This document shows, in pieces, positions 56,502 to 64,000 of a stretch of DNA of 64,000 bases. Position numbers and translations under genes: made by a program. Under the pieces are notes generated by a model. The model was not told where the DNA came from. It made no database searches and saw only the letters and a program-made list of their open reading frames with translations. The DNA comes from Collinsella aerofaciens (GTDB lineage: Bacteria; Actinomycetota; Coriobacteriia; Coriobacteriales; Coriobacteriaceae). The stretch spans positions 12,897-76,896 of the forward strand of contig NZ_JAHONA010000010.1 in NCBI RefSeq assembly GCF_019131995.1, read 5' to 3'. How positions within the stretch are numbered: position 1 is the first letter of the stretch; each line of letters begins with the position of its first letter.

Positions 56502-57683
56502 ATGAAAGAACTCTCCAACCGCACGGCAACGTTTACCGATTCCGTCATCCGCCGCATGACGCGCATCTCCAACAAGTATGGCGCCGTCAACCTGTCGCAG
56601 GGCTTCCCCGACTTCGATCCCCCGGCGCAGCTGCTCGATAGCCTGAGCACCATCGCCAGCGACCCCAAGCCGCTCTATCACCAGTACTCCATCACCTGGG
56701 GCTCCCAGGCCATGCGCGAGGCGCTCGCCGCCAAACAGGAGCACTTTATGGGCATGCCGGTGAACCCCAACGAGAATATCGTAGTCACCTGCGGCTCCAC
56801 CGAGGCCATGATGGCCGCCATGATGACGGTCACGAACCCCGGCGACAAGGTCGTCATCTTCTCGCCGTTCTACGAGAACTACGGCGCCGACACGATCCTT
56901 TCGGGTGCCGAGCCCATCTACGTGCCGCTCAACCCACCCACATTCGACTTTGACCGCAAGACACTCGAGGCGGCCTTCCGCGACAACGACCCCAAAGCCA
57001 TCGTCCTGTGCAACCCTTCCAACCCCTGCGGCAAGGTCTTTACGCGCGAGGAGCTCACCTTTATCGCCGACCTCTGCAAAAAGTACGACGCCTACTGCAT
57101 CACCGACGAGGTATACGAGCACATCGTCTACGCACCCCATGAGCACGTCTACATGGCCACGCTGCCTGGCATGTTTGAGCGCACCATCAGCTGCAGCTCG
57201 CTGTCCAAGACCTACTCCATCACCGGCTGGCGCCTGGGCTACACTATCGCCCCTGCCGAAATCACCGAGCGTATCAAAAAGGTCCACGACTTCCTCACCG
57301 TGGGCGCCGCCGCTCCCCTGCAGGAAGCCGTCGTCACCGCCCTCAATTTCGACGACAGCTATTACGATGAGGTCCTCGACCTCTATACCGCCAAACGCGA
57401 CCTGTTCTGCCAGGGACTCGACAGCATCGGTCTTGAGCATAACGTGCCGCAGGGCGCCTACTACGTCATGATGGACATCTCTGAGTTTGGCTATGACAGC
57501 GACCTCGAATTCTGCGAGGACCTCGCGTCTAAGGTGGGCGTGGGCGCCGTGCCCGGCTCGAGCTTCTTCCGCGAGCCCGTCAACCACCTGATTCGTTTCC
57601 ACTTTGCCAAGCGAGACGAGACGCTTAACGCGGCACTGGAGAACCTCAAGTCCCTGCGTGATAAAATCAAACCGCGCGGGTAA
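56502..57683 (+). CDS. class I/II aminotransferase
   Basis: A 393-residue PLP-dependent aminotransferase of the aspartate aminotransferase superfamily (fold type I). The substrate loop is VNLSQGFPDFDPP, the cofactor-binding NPSNPCGKVF and ITDEVYEHI, and the PLP lysine lies in SCSSLSKTYSITGWRLGY. The closing RFHFAKRDETL holds the carboxylate-binding Arg. Exact amino donor unknown. AAAGGA before ATG 56502 decides the start. A terminator follows at 57711. Confidence 0.88.
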   Translation: MKELSNRTATFTDSVIRRMTRISNKYGAVNLSQGFPDFDPPAQLLDSLSTIASDPKPLYHQYSITWGSQAMREALAAKQEHFMGMPVNPNENIVVTCGSTEAMMAAMMTVTNPGDKVVIFSPFYENYGADTILSGAEPIYVPLNPPTFDFDRKTLEAAFRDNDPKAIVLCNPSNPCGKVFTREELTFIADLCKKYDAYCITDEVYEHIVYAPHEHVYMATLPGMFERTISCSSLSKTYSITGWRLGYTIAPAEITERIKKVHDFLTVGAAAPLQEAVVTALNFDDSYYDEVLDLYTAKRDLFCQGLDSIGLEHNVPQGAYYVMMDISEFGYDSDLEFCEDLASKVGVGAVPGSSFFREPVNHLIRFHFAKRDETLNAALENLKSLRDKIKPRG

Positions 57684-57710
57684 GGACGGCCCGGCAACTA
57701 AAGTAACTAA

Positions 57711-57752
57711 AGAAGCCCCGCACCGCCTGCCGCGTTGCGAGGCTTCTTTTTA
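57711..57752 (+). terminator. terminator of the aminotransferase gene
   Basis: AGAAGCC and GGCTTCT arms with a large GC-rich loop, followed by TTTTATG. Confidence 0.75.
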
Positions 57753-57824
57753 TGGCGCTTTCTTAAATGGTTTAGAGCTCTATACTTTAGTCATGGAGCA
57801 ACTCGTCCCAGTGAGAGGAATATT

Positions 57825-58715
57825 ATGGAAGAGCAGCAACTTATCGGAGCGCTCGAGGCCGGCGGCACCAAGATGGTCTGCGCCACGGGCTATGCAGACG
57901 GCACGGTCCTGGAGCGTGAGCAGATCGTGACCACGACTCCGCAGGAGACCGTCGAGGCCGTCAACGCATGGTTTGCCGACAAGGGCATCGCCGCGCTGGG
58001 CATCGGCGCCTTTGGCCCCACCGCAGTCAACCCTGCCTCGCCCCAATACGGCAAGATCCTGGAGACGCCCAAAACGGCATGGCGCTACTTTGACCTGCTG
58101 GGCACCATCCAAAACGAGCTCAATATTCCCTGCGGCTACGACACCGACGTCAACGTCGCCTGCCTGGGCGAGGTCACCTTTGGTTGCGCCCAGGGCCTCA
58201 CTGACGTTGTGTATCTGACCATCGGTACCGGCGTGGGCGCCGGCGTGCTCTCGGGCGGCCAGCTCGTGCACGGCATGATGCATCCCGAGGCCGGCCACAT
58301 CCTGGTCACGCGCGACCCGCGCGACACCATTGGCGAGCACAGCGCCTGCCCCTTCCACGACAACTGTCTCGAGGGCCTCATCGCCGGCCCCGGCGTTAAA
58401 AAGCGCTGGGATGGCAAGAGCGCCGGAGACATGGCCGATGACTCGGAGGCCATGGACCTGCTCGCCGGCTATCTGGCACAGGCACTCATGACCTACACGC
58501 TGTGCTACGCGCCGCAAAAGATCATCATCGGCGGCGGCGTGGCCGACCACACTCCCATCGTGCCGCTCGCACGCAAAAAGTGCGCCGAGATGCTCAACGG
58601 CTATATCGTCACGCCCGAGGTCAACGACATCGATAGCTACATCGTCAACAACAGCCTCGAGGGCAAGCAGGGCATCATGGGCTGCCTGGCCCTGGGCGCA
58701 CAGGCGCTTCAGTAG
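57825..58715 (+). CDS. ROK-family sugar kinase (fructokinase-like)
   Basis: A 296-residue ROK kinase that phosphorylates a hexose with ATP. ATP-binding start GALEAGGTKMVCA (residues 7-19); sugar-binding YDTDVNVACLGE; phosphate loop TIGTGVGAGV; and the ROK signature with the zinc site HPEAGHILVTRDP...HSACPFHDNCLEGLIAGP (one His and cysteines). GGALEAGGTK is more like fructokinases (ScrK/Mak type) than glucokinases. GAGAGGA precedes ATG 57825. Confidence 0.87.
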   Translation: MEEQQLIGALEAGGTKMVCATGYADGTVLEREQIVTTTPQETVEAVNAWFADKGIAALGIGAFGPTAVNPASPQYGKILETPKTAWRYFDLLGTIQNELNIPCGYDTDVNVACLGEVTFGCAQGLTDVVYLTIGTGVGAGVLSGGQLVHGMMHPEAGHILVTRDPRDTIGEHSACPFHDNCLEGLIAGPGVKKRWDGKSAGDMADDSEAMDLLAGYLAQALMTYTLCYAPQKIIIGGGVADHTPIVPLARKKCAEMLNGYIVTPEVNDIDSYIVNNSLEGKQGIMGCLALGAQALQ

Positions 58716-58803
58716 CAGACGCACCCACGGGGCGTGGCACGCCCGGCAAATCCGACCTACGGAACGACGCCACCACGCCTCATATAAGCCCTCAAATAAA
58801 AAA

Positions 58804-58844
58804 GGCCGCCTAGGACCAAACAATACGTCCTAGGCGGCCTTTTT
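58804..58844. terminator. bidirectional terminator shared by ROK and VanZ genes
   Basis: GGCCGCCTAGGAC and GTCCTAGGCGGCC form a perfect 13-bp stem, with T5 after it on plus and T6 on minus. The VanZ stop codon (TAG) is inside the stem. Confidence 0.9.
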
Positions 58845-59279
58845 GGCGCACATCAGCGACCGTAAGAGATATCGGAGCACAACGCCCGTTGCCGCTCCAC
58901 AGCAGTCGATCATCACATCGGTGATCATTCCAGCGCGTCCCGGCACAAAGAGCTGAATCGTCTCGTCGATCGAAGGAATCAGCAGCAGGAACACCGCCGT
59001 GGGCAGCAGCACGTCAAAGGTGCGCCGGCCCTCAAAATCAAAGGCGTGCGTTGCCAGGATGCCGAGCACCATATACTCGGTAAAATGCGCGCACTTGCGA
59101 ACAACAAAGTTGGTCACCCATTCACATGGAAGTCCCACGCCGTGCAGGAAACCGCGGATAACTTCCATGACCGTTAGACTCAGTGAGCCCGACCCCGAGC
59201 CGGGAACCAGCGAATTGCCCCAGATCAAGAGCGCCATCAGGCAGGTCACGACCGCCCATTTTCGATTGATCTTAACCAT
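58830..59279 (-). CDS. VanZ-like membrane protein
   Basis: A 149-residue protein with four membrane segments. Conserved VanZ marks are RKCAHFTEYMVLG and PSIDETIQLFVPGRAGMITDVMIDCCGAATG. VanZ confers low-level teicoplanin resistance in enterococci; chromosomal relatives are widespread and their job is not defined. ATG 59279 is chosen over a start 11 codons upstream in the overlapping intergenic stretch. Confidence 0.85.
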   Translation of the reverse strand: MVKINRKWAVVTCLMALLIWGNSLVPGSGSGSLSLTVMEVIRGFLHGVGLPCEWVTNFVVRKCAHFTEYMVLGILATHAFDFEGRRTFDVLLPTAVFLLLIPSIDETIQLFVPGRAGMITDVMIDCCGAATGVVLRYLLRSLMCAKKAA

Positions 59280-59286
59280 GCAGAAG

Positions 59287-60687
59287 TTATGCCTCCGCGC
59301 GGAGCGGCGCAAAGCTGGCGGTACCGCCCTCGATAACGCTCAGATAGGCACGGCCCGTACGCTTGGCGGTAGAGGACTGCAGGCGCTCGATCTCTTCCTC
59401 GAGGATCTGATTGACGCGCTCGTGACGACGATTTTCCATAATGCCGGCGGCAATAGCCTCGGCTCGCTCGATGCTCTCGCGCGAGATACGGGCAGTATCC
59501 TCGGGGAACACAGCACTGTGACGGCCGACATAGGCGGGGACAGCAGGCTGAGGGGCAGCGACGGGAGCGGGGGCCGTAACAGGAGCAGGCTCGTCAATCT
59601 CATCCAGGATCGCGGTGGCGGCGGCCCACATGTCCTCGTGGCCCGAGTAATCGGCCATGGGGACATCAACCTCGAGCGAGGCATCTGGAAGGTCGCCGGT
59701 GTTGATGCGATCTTGGGCATCAATCGATGCGGTGATGGCTGCAGGCTCATCGAGGTCATCGAGATCGATGTCCGCGGCACCGGAGATGATAGGCATGCTG
59801 GCGAGGTTTGCATTGTACGGCGCAGCCTCAGCCGCCTGCTGCTGGGCAGGAGCGCCCCACAACGAGCTTTCGGCGGCACGGCGGGCGGCAACGGCCTCCT
59901 CGTCCGCGGCCATGGCTTCATCAACGTACGAATTGTCGGCAGAAGCGTTCGCGTCCGCCGAGGTAGCGCTGTAGGCGTTATTGGCTGCCGCGTTGGCGAC
60001 GAGTGCCACGAAAGCCGCCGTGCTGCCCGCAGGGGCGGCCTGGGAGCCAGACACGGCGCGTGCCGCGGCGGCGATGTCGTCGCGATTGAAGGAGCCGGTC
60101 TGCCCGCCGTTGGTGAGCTCGTCGATGGCGACTTGATAGACGTCGCGCGAGTGTGCAGGGTCGCAGCTCACCGGCGAATCGTCGTCGAGCATACTGTCGA
60201 TCATGGACCAAGCCTCGGCCTCGTCCATGGCATCTGCGGCTCGAGCGATGGTAGGGACACCATCATCGGCATGACGGCGCTGGAACGCACCAGTCAGGCC
60301 GGAAAGGAATGCCGAGGTAGACTGCTCCGCCTGAGCCTGAGAAGCAGAAGCCGCAGCGTAAGGAGTCGCATCCTGCTGCTGAGCTGGAATCGAGGCGGTC
60401 TTGAACTCGCTTTGATGCTGATTGAGATTGGCGGCACCGCCCATGGCATCAGGCTGGAACAGACGCTCTTCACGCTGCGCACGGTACTCGGAGATACCCA
60501 GCGAGGCGGCATAGATACCCACGCCCGCCACCGCGCCCACGGCGAAGGGAACCGCACCCGCCACGACCGTCTCGTTCACCGACGAAAACGGCAGCGTCGC
60601 GGCATACATAACCACGGGAGCGGCAAGGCCGATCCCGCACGAAAGTCCGGCAAGGACTGCTCGTTGTGTTGCATCAGAAGAAGCCAT
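59287..60687 (-). CDS. membrane-anchored protein with long disordered cytoplasmic part
   Basis: A 466-residue protein. Two hydrophobic segments near the N-terminus (about 10-30 and 38-62) are followed by roughly 400 Ala/Gln/Asp-rich residues without clear fold. The C-terminus has a short conserved-looking piece (ARISRESIERAEAIAAGIMENRRHERVNQILEEEIERLQSS). GGGGAGAG precedes ATG 60687. I do not recognise the family. The 7-bp gap to the VanZ-like gene suggests an operon. Confidence 0.65.
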   Translation of the reverse strand: MASSDATQRAVLAGLSCGIGLAAPVVMYAATLPFSSVNETVVAGAVPFAVGAVAGVGIYAASLGISEYRAQREERLFQPDAMGGAANLNQHQSEFKTASIPAQQQDATPYAAASASQAQAEQSTSAFLSGLTGAFQRRHADDGVPTIARAADAMDEAEAWSMIDSMLDDDSPVSCDPAHSRDVYQVAIDELTNGGQTGSFNRDDIAAAARAVSGSQAAPAGSTAAFVALVANAAANNAYSATSADANASADNSYVDEAMAADEEAVAARRAAESSLWGAPAQQQAAEAAPYNANLASMPIISGAADIDLDDLDEPAAITASIDAQDRINTGDLPDASLEVDVPMADYSGHEDMWAAATAILDEIDEPAPVTAPAPVAAPQPAVPAYVGRHSAVFPEDTARISRESIERAEAIAAGIMENRRHERVNQILEEEIERLQSSTAKRTGRAYLSVIEGGTASFAPLRAEA

Positions 60688-60929
60688 GAGCTCTCCCCAT
60701 CTTCCAGCACCCAAATCGCATCATTCAGTTGGCTGCGCGAGAGAAGATGAAGCGGGGCTATGCCCCAAAGCAACGGTATATGGTTCGTTTCATCTGCGTT
60801 TTCCGTCGCGAAGCTTAAAAGCTATTATGCGAAACCGCCCTGTCGATTGCAAGCGACGATGTCGGATTGAAACGGGAAACCTGCTGCTTGCCAGTCTTAT
60901 GGTCAAAAATAAGCGCGGAGCGGCGATAT

Positions 60930-60963
60930 GGAAAAGGGCCGAGGCTCAAAGCCCCGACCCTTT
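60930..60963 (-). terminator. terminator of rho
   Basis: On the minus strand AAAGGGTCGGGGC and GCCTCGGCCCTTT pair over 13 bp with one or two mismatches around TTTGA, followed by TCC. It lies about 40 bp after the rho stop. Confidence 0.6.
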
Positions 60964-61000
60964 ATCGCATTGATGACTATCGCTGCGCGTGGATGACAAC

Positions 61001-63574
61001 CTAGAACGTCTGCTCGTAGTCGCTGTGCTTTTTGGCCGAACGCACCAGGAACTCCTGGTTGGTGTTGGTGCCCTTAAGACCCTTGATAAACGACGCGGCT
61101 GCGCGCTCGGTGTTGTTCATGCCGGCAAGAATGCGACGCAGACCAAAGACAAACGGACGCATCTGCTCGTCGACCAACAGGTCTTCGTTGCGCGTACCGG
61201 AGGCAACGGGGTCGATAGCCGGGAAGATGCGGCGGTCGGCCAGGTCGCGGTCGAGCTTAAGCTCCATGTTGCCGGTACCCTTGAACTCCTCGAAGATGAC
61301 CTCGTCCATCTTGGAACCGGTGTCGATGAGGGCAGAGGCCAGGATGGTGAGCGAGCCACCGTTCTCGATATTACGGGCTGCGCCCAGGAAGCGCTTGGGA
61401 GGATACAGGGCCGCCGAATCGACGCCGCCCGAAAGGATGCGGCCCGAGGCGGGCGCCGCCAAGTTGTAGGCGCGGGCAAGACGCGTAATGGAGTCGAGCA
61501 CCACCACGACATCGCCGCCCAGCTCCACGATGCGCTTGGCGCGCTCGATGACGAGCTCTGCCACACGAGTGTGGTTGTCGGCGGGCATATCGAAGGTCGA
61601 CGCCACAACCTCGCCCTTGATGGAACGCTGCATATCGGTGACCTCTTCGGGGCGCTCGTCGACGAGCAGGCAGATGAGGTGCACCTCGGGGTTGTTAATC
61701 GAGATAGACTGGCAGATCTTCTTGAGGATCGTGGTCTTGCCGGCCTTGGGCGGGGACACGATCAGGCCACGCTGACCCTTGCCGATCGGCGACACGATGT
61801 CGATGGCGCGACCGGTAATGGAGTCTTTGCCGTGCTCCATGCGCAGCGGCTCGTTGGGATAGACCGGGGTGAGGTCGCCGAACTTGGGACGGTTGCGAAT
61901 CTGCTCGGGGTCCAGACCGTTGACGGTCGTGATTTTGGCGAGGCCGGCGCGCTTGTCGCCGCCGCGCGAAGGACGCAGCGAGCCCTCGATGACGTCGCCC
62001 GTGCGCAGGCGCGCGGAGCGGATGAGGTAGGCGGGCACGAAGGCGTCGTCGTTGGACTTCATGTAGCCATGGGCGTGGATGATGCCGGAGCTGTCCGGGC
62101 GAATCTGCAGAATGCCCTTGATGTCGCGGAAGCCCTCGGCCTTCGCGGCGGTGACGTAGATCTCCTCGACGAGCTCGGCTTTCTTCTTGCCGGTCGTCTC
62201 GATCTCGAACTCCTTGGCCTTCTCGCGCAGTTCGGCGACCTTCATGGCAGCGAGCTCCTCACGCGAAAGCGTGGGCTCGGTGGGGGCGGCGTTGCGCTCC
62301 TTGTTGCGCTGTTTGCGATCGCGCTGACGGTTGCGACGGTCGTTGTTGCGCTCGTCCTTGCGCTCGTTGCGCTCCTCGTTGCGCTTGTGCTGGCGACGGT
62401 TGGAACGAGTGCCGTCTTCGGCCTCGGCGGGCGCGGCACCATCGGTTGTGGCGGCGTCGGCATTGGCCGCAGCGGCTTCATTGGCCTCGGCGCCAGAATC
62501 GACCTGCGCTTCGACATCAGCCTGATGCTCGGACGCCTTGGCCTTAGCGGACTTCTTACGACCGCGCTTGGGCTTCTCGGACGCAGGCCGTTCGACGTCT
62601 TGGGGCTCGGCGGCATCAGTCGATGCATCGGCGGTCGTCTCGTCGGAATCCTCGGACGTACCCTTCTTGGCAGCCTTAGCCTTGGACGTGCGCTTAACAG
62701 CAGTGCGACGGCTGCGACCGGGGCGGACGTCGGCGGGCTCGGCATCGGCGGGAGCGGCCTCGGAAGTCGTAGCATCCTGAACGGGTGCATCGGCAGCAGT
62801 TGCAGACTCGACGGTCGCCGCAGCATCCCGAGCAGCTGCGGCTGCGGCTGCGGCCTTCTCTGCCTCGACGAAGGCCTTGGGCTTGCGACCGCGACGGTGC
62901 GGGCGCAAAGCCGGATCGACAACGGGAACTTCGCTGGCCTCGACAGACGCAGCGTGCTCAGCAGGCGATGCGCCCTCCCCTGCCGTGGAACGGACCGAAG
63001 CGTCAGTGAACTCGGGGGTTACCTGTTCAGCAACCTGCTCGGCCTTAACAGCCGTGCGACGGCGTGTGCGCGTTGCCGGCTTCTCGGTCGGCAGGTCGGC
63101 GGCAGGGGTCTCGGTGGCGGCAGGGGTCTCGGGCACAGACGGAGCTGCAAGCTCGGTCAGAGCCGCGGCCTCGCGCTCGGCAGCACGACGGCGGGCGCGC
63201 ACCACCTGAGCCTCGCTAATCTGCGCCAACGCACGTGCCTGCGCGACCTCATCGGAAATCGACGCCGAGGAGTCAGCTGCAACGGTGCGCTTGGCGCGCG
63301 TCGTGCGCGTGGTACGGCGCTTGGGCTTGGTGACCTCCTCGCCGTCAGCGGCAGGCTTGGCCGTGCGGCGCATGCGCTTGGGCTTTGCCGGAGCAGCCTC
63401 CTCACCAGTTGCAGGCACGGCCTTCTCAGCCGCTACAGGCGTAGGCGTCGAAGCAGCCTTAGGCGTCTCAGGAGCCGAGACTTGCGCGGGCGCCGCAACC
63501 TGGTCCGACGCAACCGGTGCAGCGGGAGCGGCCTGCGTCGTCGTTATTTCGTTTTCTTGCTGTTGATCAGACAC
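61001..63574 (-). CDS. rho: transcription termination factor Rho with a long N-terminal extension
   Basis: An 857-residue Rho, twice the length of E. coli Rho (419). The last 430 residues are a standard Rho: N-terminal helical part (LAAMKVAELREKAKEFEIE), RNA-binding GIIHAHGYMKSNDDAFVPAYLIRSARLRTGDVIEG, Walker A SPPKAGKTT (around residue 610), Walker B VVVVLDSITRLARAYN and Q-loop/R-loop region KFLGAARNIENGGSLTILASALIDTGSKMDE. The first 430 are Ala/Glu/Lys/Arg-rich repeats (KRTRR, RTRRRTAVKAEQ, EERNERKDERNNDRRNRQRDRKQ), typical of actinobacterial Rho. GTG 63574 has only a weak ribosome site. Confidence 0.93.
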   Translation of the reverse strand: MSDQQQENEITTTQAAPAAPVASDQVAAPAQVSAPETPKAASTPTPVAAEKAVPATGEEAAPAKPKRMRRTAKPAADGEEVTKPKRRTTRTTRAKRTVAADSSASISDEVAQARALAQISEAQVVRARRRAAEREAAALTELAAPSVPETPAATETPAADLPTEKPATRTRRRTAVKAEQVAEQVTPEFTDASVRSTAGEGASPAEHAASVEASEVPVVDPALRPHRRGRKPKAFVEAEKAAAAAAAARDAAATVESATAADAPVQDATTSEAAPADAEPADVRPGRSRRTAVKRTSKAKAAKKGTSEDSDETTADASTDAAEPQDVERPASEKPKRGRKKSAKAKASEHQADVEAQVDSGAEANEAAAANADAATTDGAAPAEAEDGTRSNRRQHKRNEERNERKDERNNDRRNRQRDRKQRNKERNAAPTEPTLSREELAAMKVAELREKAKEFEIETTGKKKAELVEEIYVTAAKAEGFRDIKGILQIRPDSSGIIHAHGYMKSNDDAFVPAYLIRSARLRTGDVIEGSLRPSRGGDKRAGLAKITTVNGLDPEQIRNRPKFGDLTPVYPNEPLRMEHGKDSITGRAIDIVSPIGKGQRGLIVSPPKAGKTTILKKICQSISINNPEVHLICLLVDERPEEVTDMQRSIKGEVVASTFDMPADNHTRVAELVIERAKRIVELGGDVVVVLDSITRLARAYNLAAPASGRILSGGVDSAALYPPKRFLGAARNIENGGSLTILASALIDTGSKMDEVIFEEFKGTGNMELKLDRDLADRRIFPAIDPVASGTRNEDLLVDEQMRPFVFGLRRILAGMNNTERAAASFIKGLKGTNTNQEFLVRSAKKHSDYEQTF

Positions 63575-63915
63575 AGTGTTTGCTCAACTTTCTTTTCAAG
63601 CCCTGTGATCACATGCTCCCTGCATAAACCTTCAGGGCGGCTAAACAGTCTAGCTCCGTCAAATACCGACGGACATCATTGATCTGTATCGAGATATTTG
63701 CGTCATATACGCAGCGTTAGTGTAACACAACCGCCGCCACCTGCAACTTAGTCATTGGGGACGTTCTTAAACGACTAGTCAAAAGGGACACTCTTTGGTT
63801 TAACACCCACAAATCTGACTGCCTCCGCCAAAACTATGGCGGTTTACTACGATGAATCGCTCAACCGCGACCACTCCGAAACTTGTTGAACTAAAACCGA
63901 CGCTCCTATAAGTTG
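63575..63915. other. 341-bp gap upstream of rho
   Basis: Nothing coding is convincing on the plus strand. A minus-strand frame from 64000 to 63808 is open but lacks protein-like composition. The rho leader is about 140 bases long if the promoter at 63719-63746 is right, long enough for autoregulation by Rho. Confidence 0.4.
63719..63746 (-). promoter_or_regulatory. putative rho promoter
   Basis: On the minus strand TTGCAG (63746-63741), a 16-bp spacer and TACACT (63724-63719) with TGT before the -10 (extended -10). Confidence 0.5.
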
Positions 63916-63999
63916 TCAATAGGCAGTTTGCGGGAGCGCTCCCTTCAATTCGCACAGGAGCTCGTAATACCTCCTCTCCAGTTTCGTCGACCGCCGTCT
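63916..63999 (-). CDS. possible C-terminal end of a gene that continues past the window
   Basis: The minus-strand frame from the window edge reads RRRSTKLERRYYELLCELKG...ALPQTAY and stops at TGA 63916-63918. It has a protein-like composition but only 27 codons are visible, so both reality and function are uncertain. Confidence 0.25.
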   Translation of the reverse strand, partial: RRRSTKLERRYYELLCELKGALPQTAY

Positions 64000-64000
64000 C

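Noticed and set aside
60989..63682. Plus-strand open frame of 897 codons opposite rho
   Set aside because: It is a shadow of the low-complexity rho extension; Leu/Gly/Arg-rich and no start signal.
63780..64000. Riboswitch or T-box in the right-end gap
   Set aside because: No conserved T-box or riboswitch core could be recognised; the GGGAGCGCTCCC palindrome alone is not enough.

Overview
The window is a GC-rich bacterial chromosome segment with short intergenic gaps and strong Shine-Dalgarno sites. It most resembles a gut actinobacterium of the Coriobacteriia, Collinsella-like. This is inferred from the gene set: a SUF operon under an Rrf2 regulator, a GGGtGRT/IscU-like pair, Rho with a very long charged N-terminal extension, and a VanZ-like protein. 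No database search was possible.

Left chromosomal part (1-19125): the tail of a membrane protein; a family 2 glycosyltransferase; an AAA-ATPase-like protein; a secreted protein with a sortase-like tail; an MntA/HepT toxin-antitoxin pair; a divergently transcribed Rrf2 regulator and sufCBDSU operon, with two near-identical 31-bp palindromes between them; a REP-associated (Y1) transposase; an IscU-like protein with its GGGtGRT partner; a NadB-like flavoprotein; and dinD. Between dinD and the prophage lies a direct repeat carrying fragments of the 3' end of tRNA-Lys.

Prophage (19126-56088): a complete-looking siphovirus-type prophage of about 36.9 kb, integrated in a tRNA-Lys gene and flanked by a 46-bp direct repeat. 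Nearly all genes are on the minus strand, so the phage map reads right to left. The order is: CI/Cro-like switch with three TACG-N5-CGTA operators; small early genes; ParB-like protein; a first tyrosine recombinase; DUF6291-like protein; many small zinc-ribbon proteins; an ArpU-like late regulator; a 10-bp-phased repeat array just upstream of a TATAAC box; HNH, ParB-DUF4417, JAMM-like protein, terminases, portal, MuF, scaffold, capsid, neck, tail tube, gpG/gpGT with a classical slippery site, tape measure, tail hub, FN3 protein, Ala-rich fibre; a lectin-like protein with a reverse transcriptase (DGR-like, RT frameshifted); XkdX, holin and endolysin. On the plus strand at the right end is a lysogenic module: repressor, a structured small RNA, an Abi (HEPN) protein and a second tyrosine recombinase next to attR.

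Right chromosomal part (56042-64000): two identical tRNA-Lys genes, tRNA-His, a class I/II aminotransferase, a ROK sugar kinase, a VanZ-like protein, a membrane-anchored low-complexity protein, rho, and possibly the end of another gene.

The points most worth a second look are the RNA-Abi module, the phased late-promoter array, the damaged DGR without a visible template repeat, the two integrases, and the way the phage replaces the terminator of the tRNA-Lys gene it interrupts.
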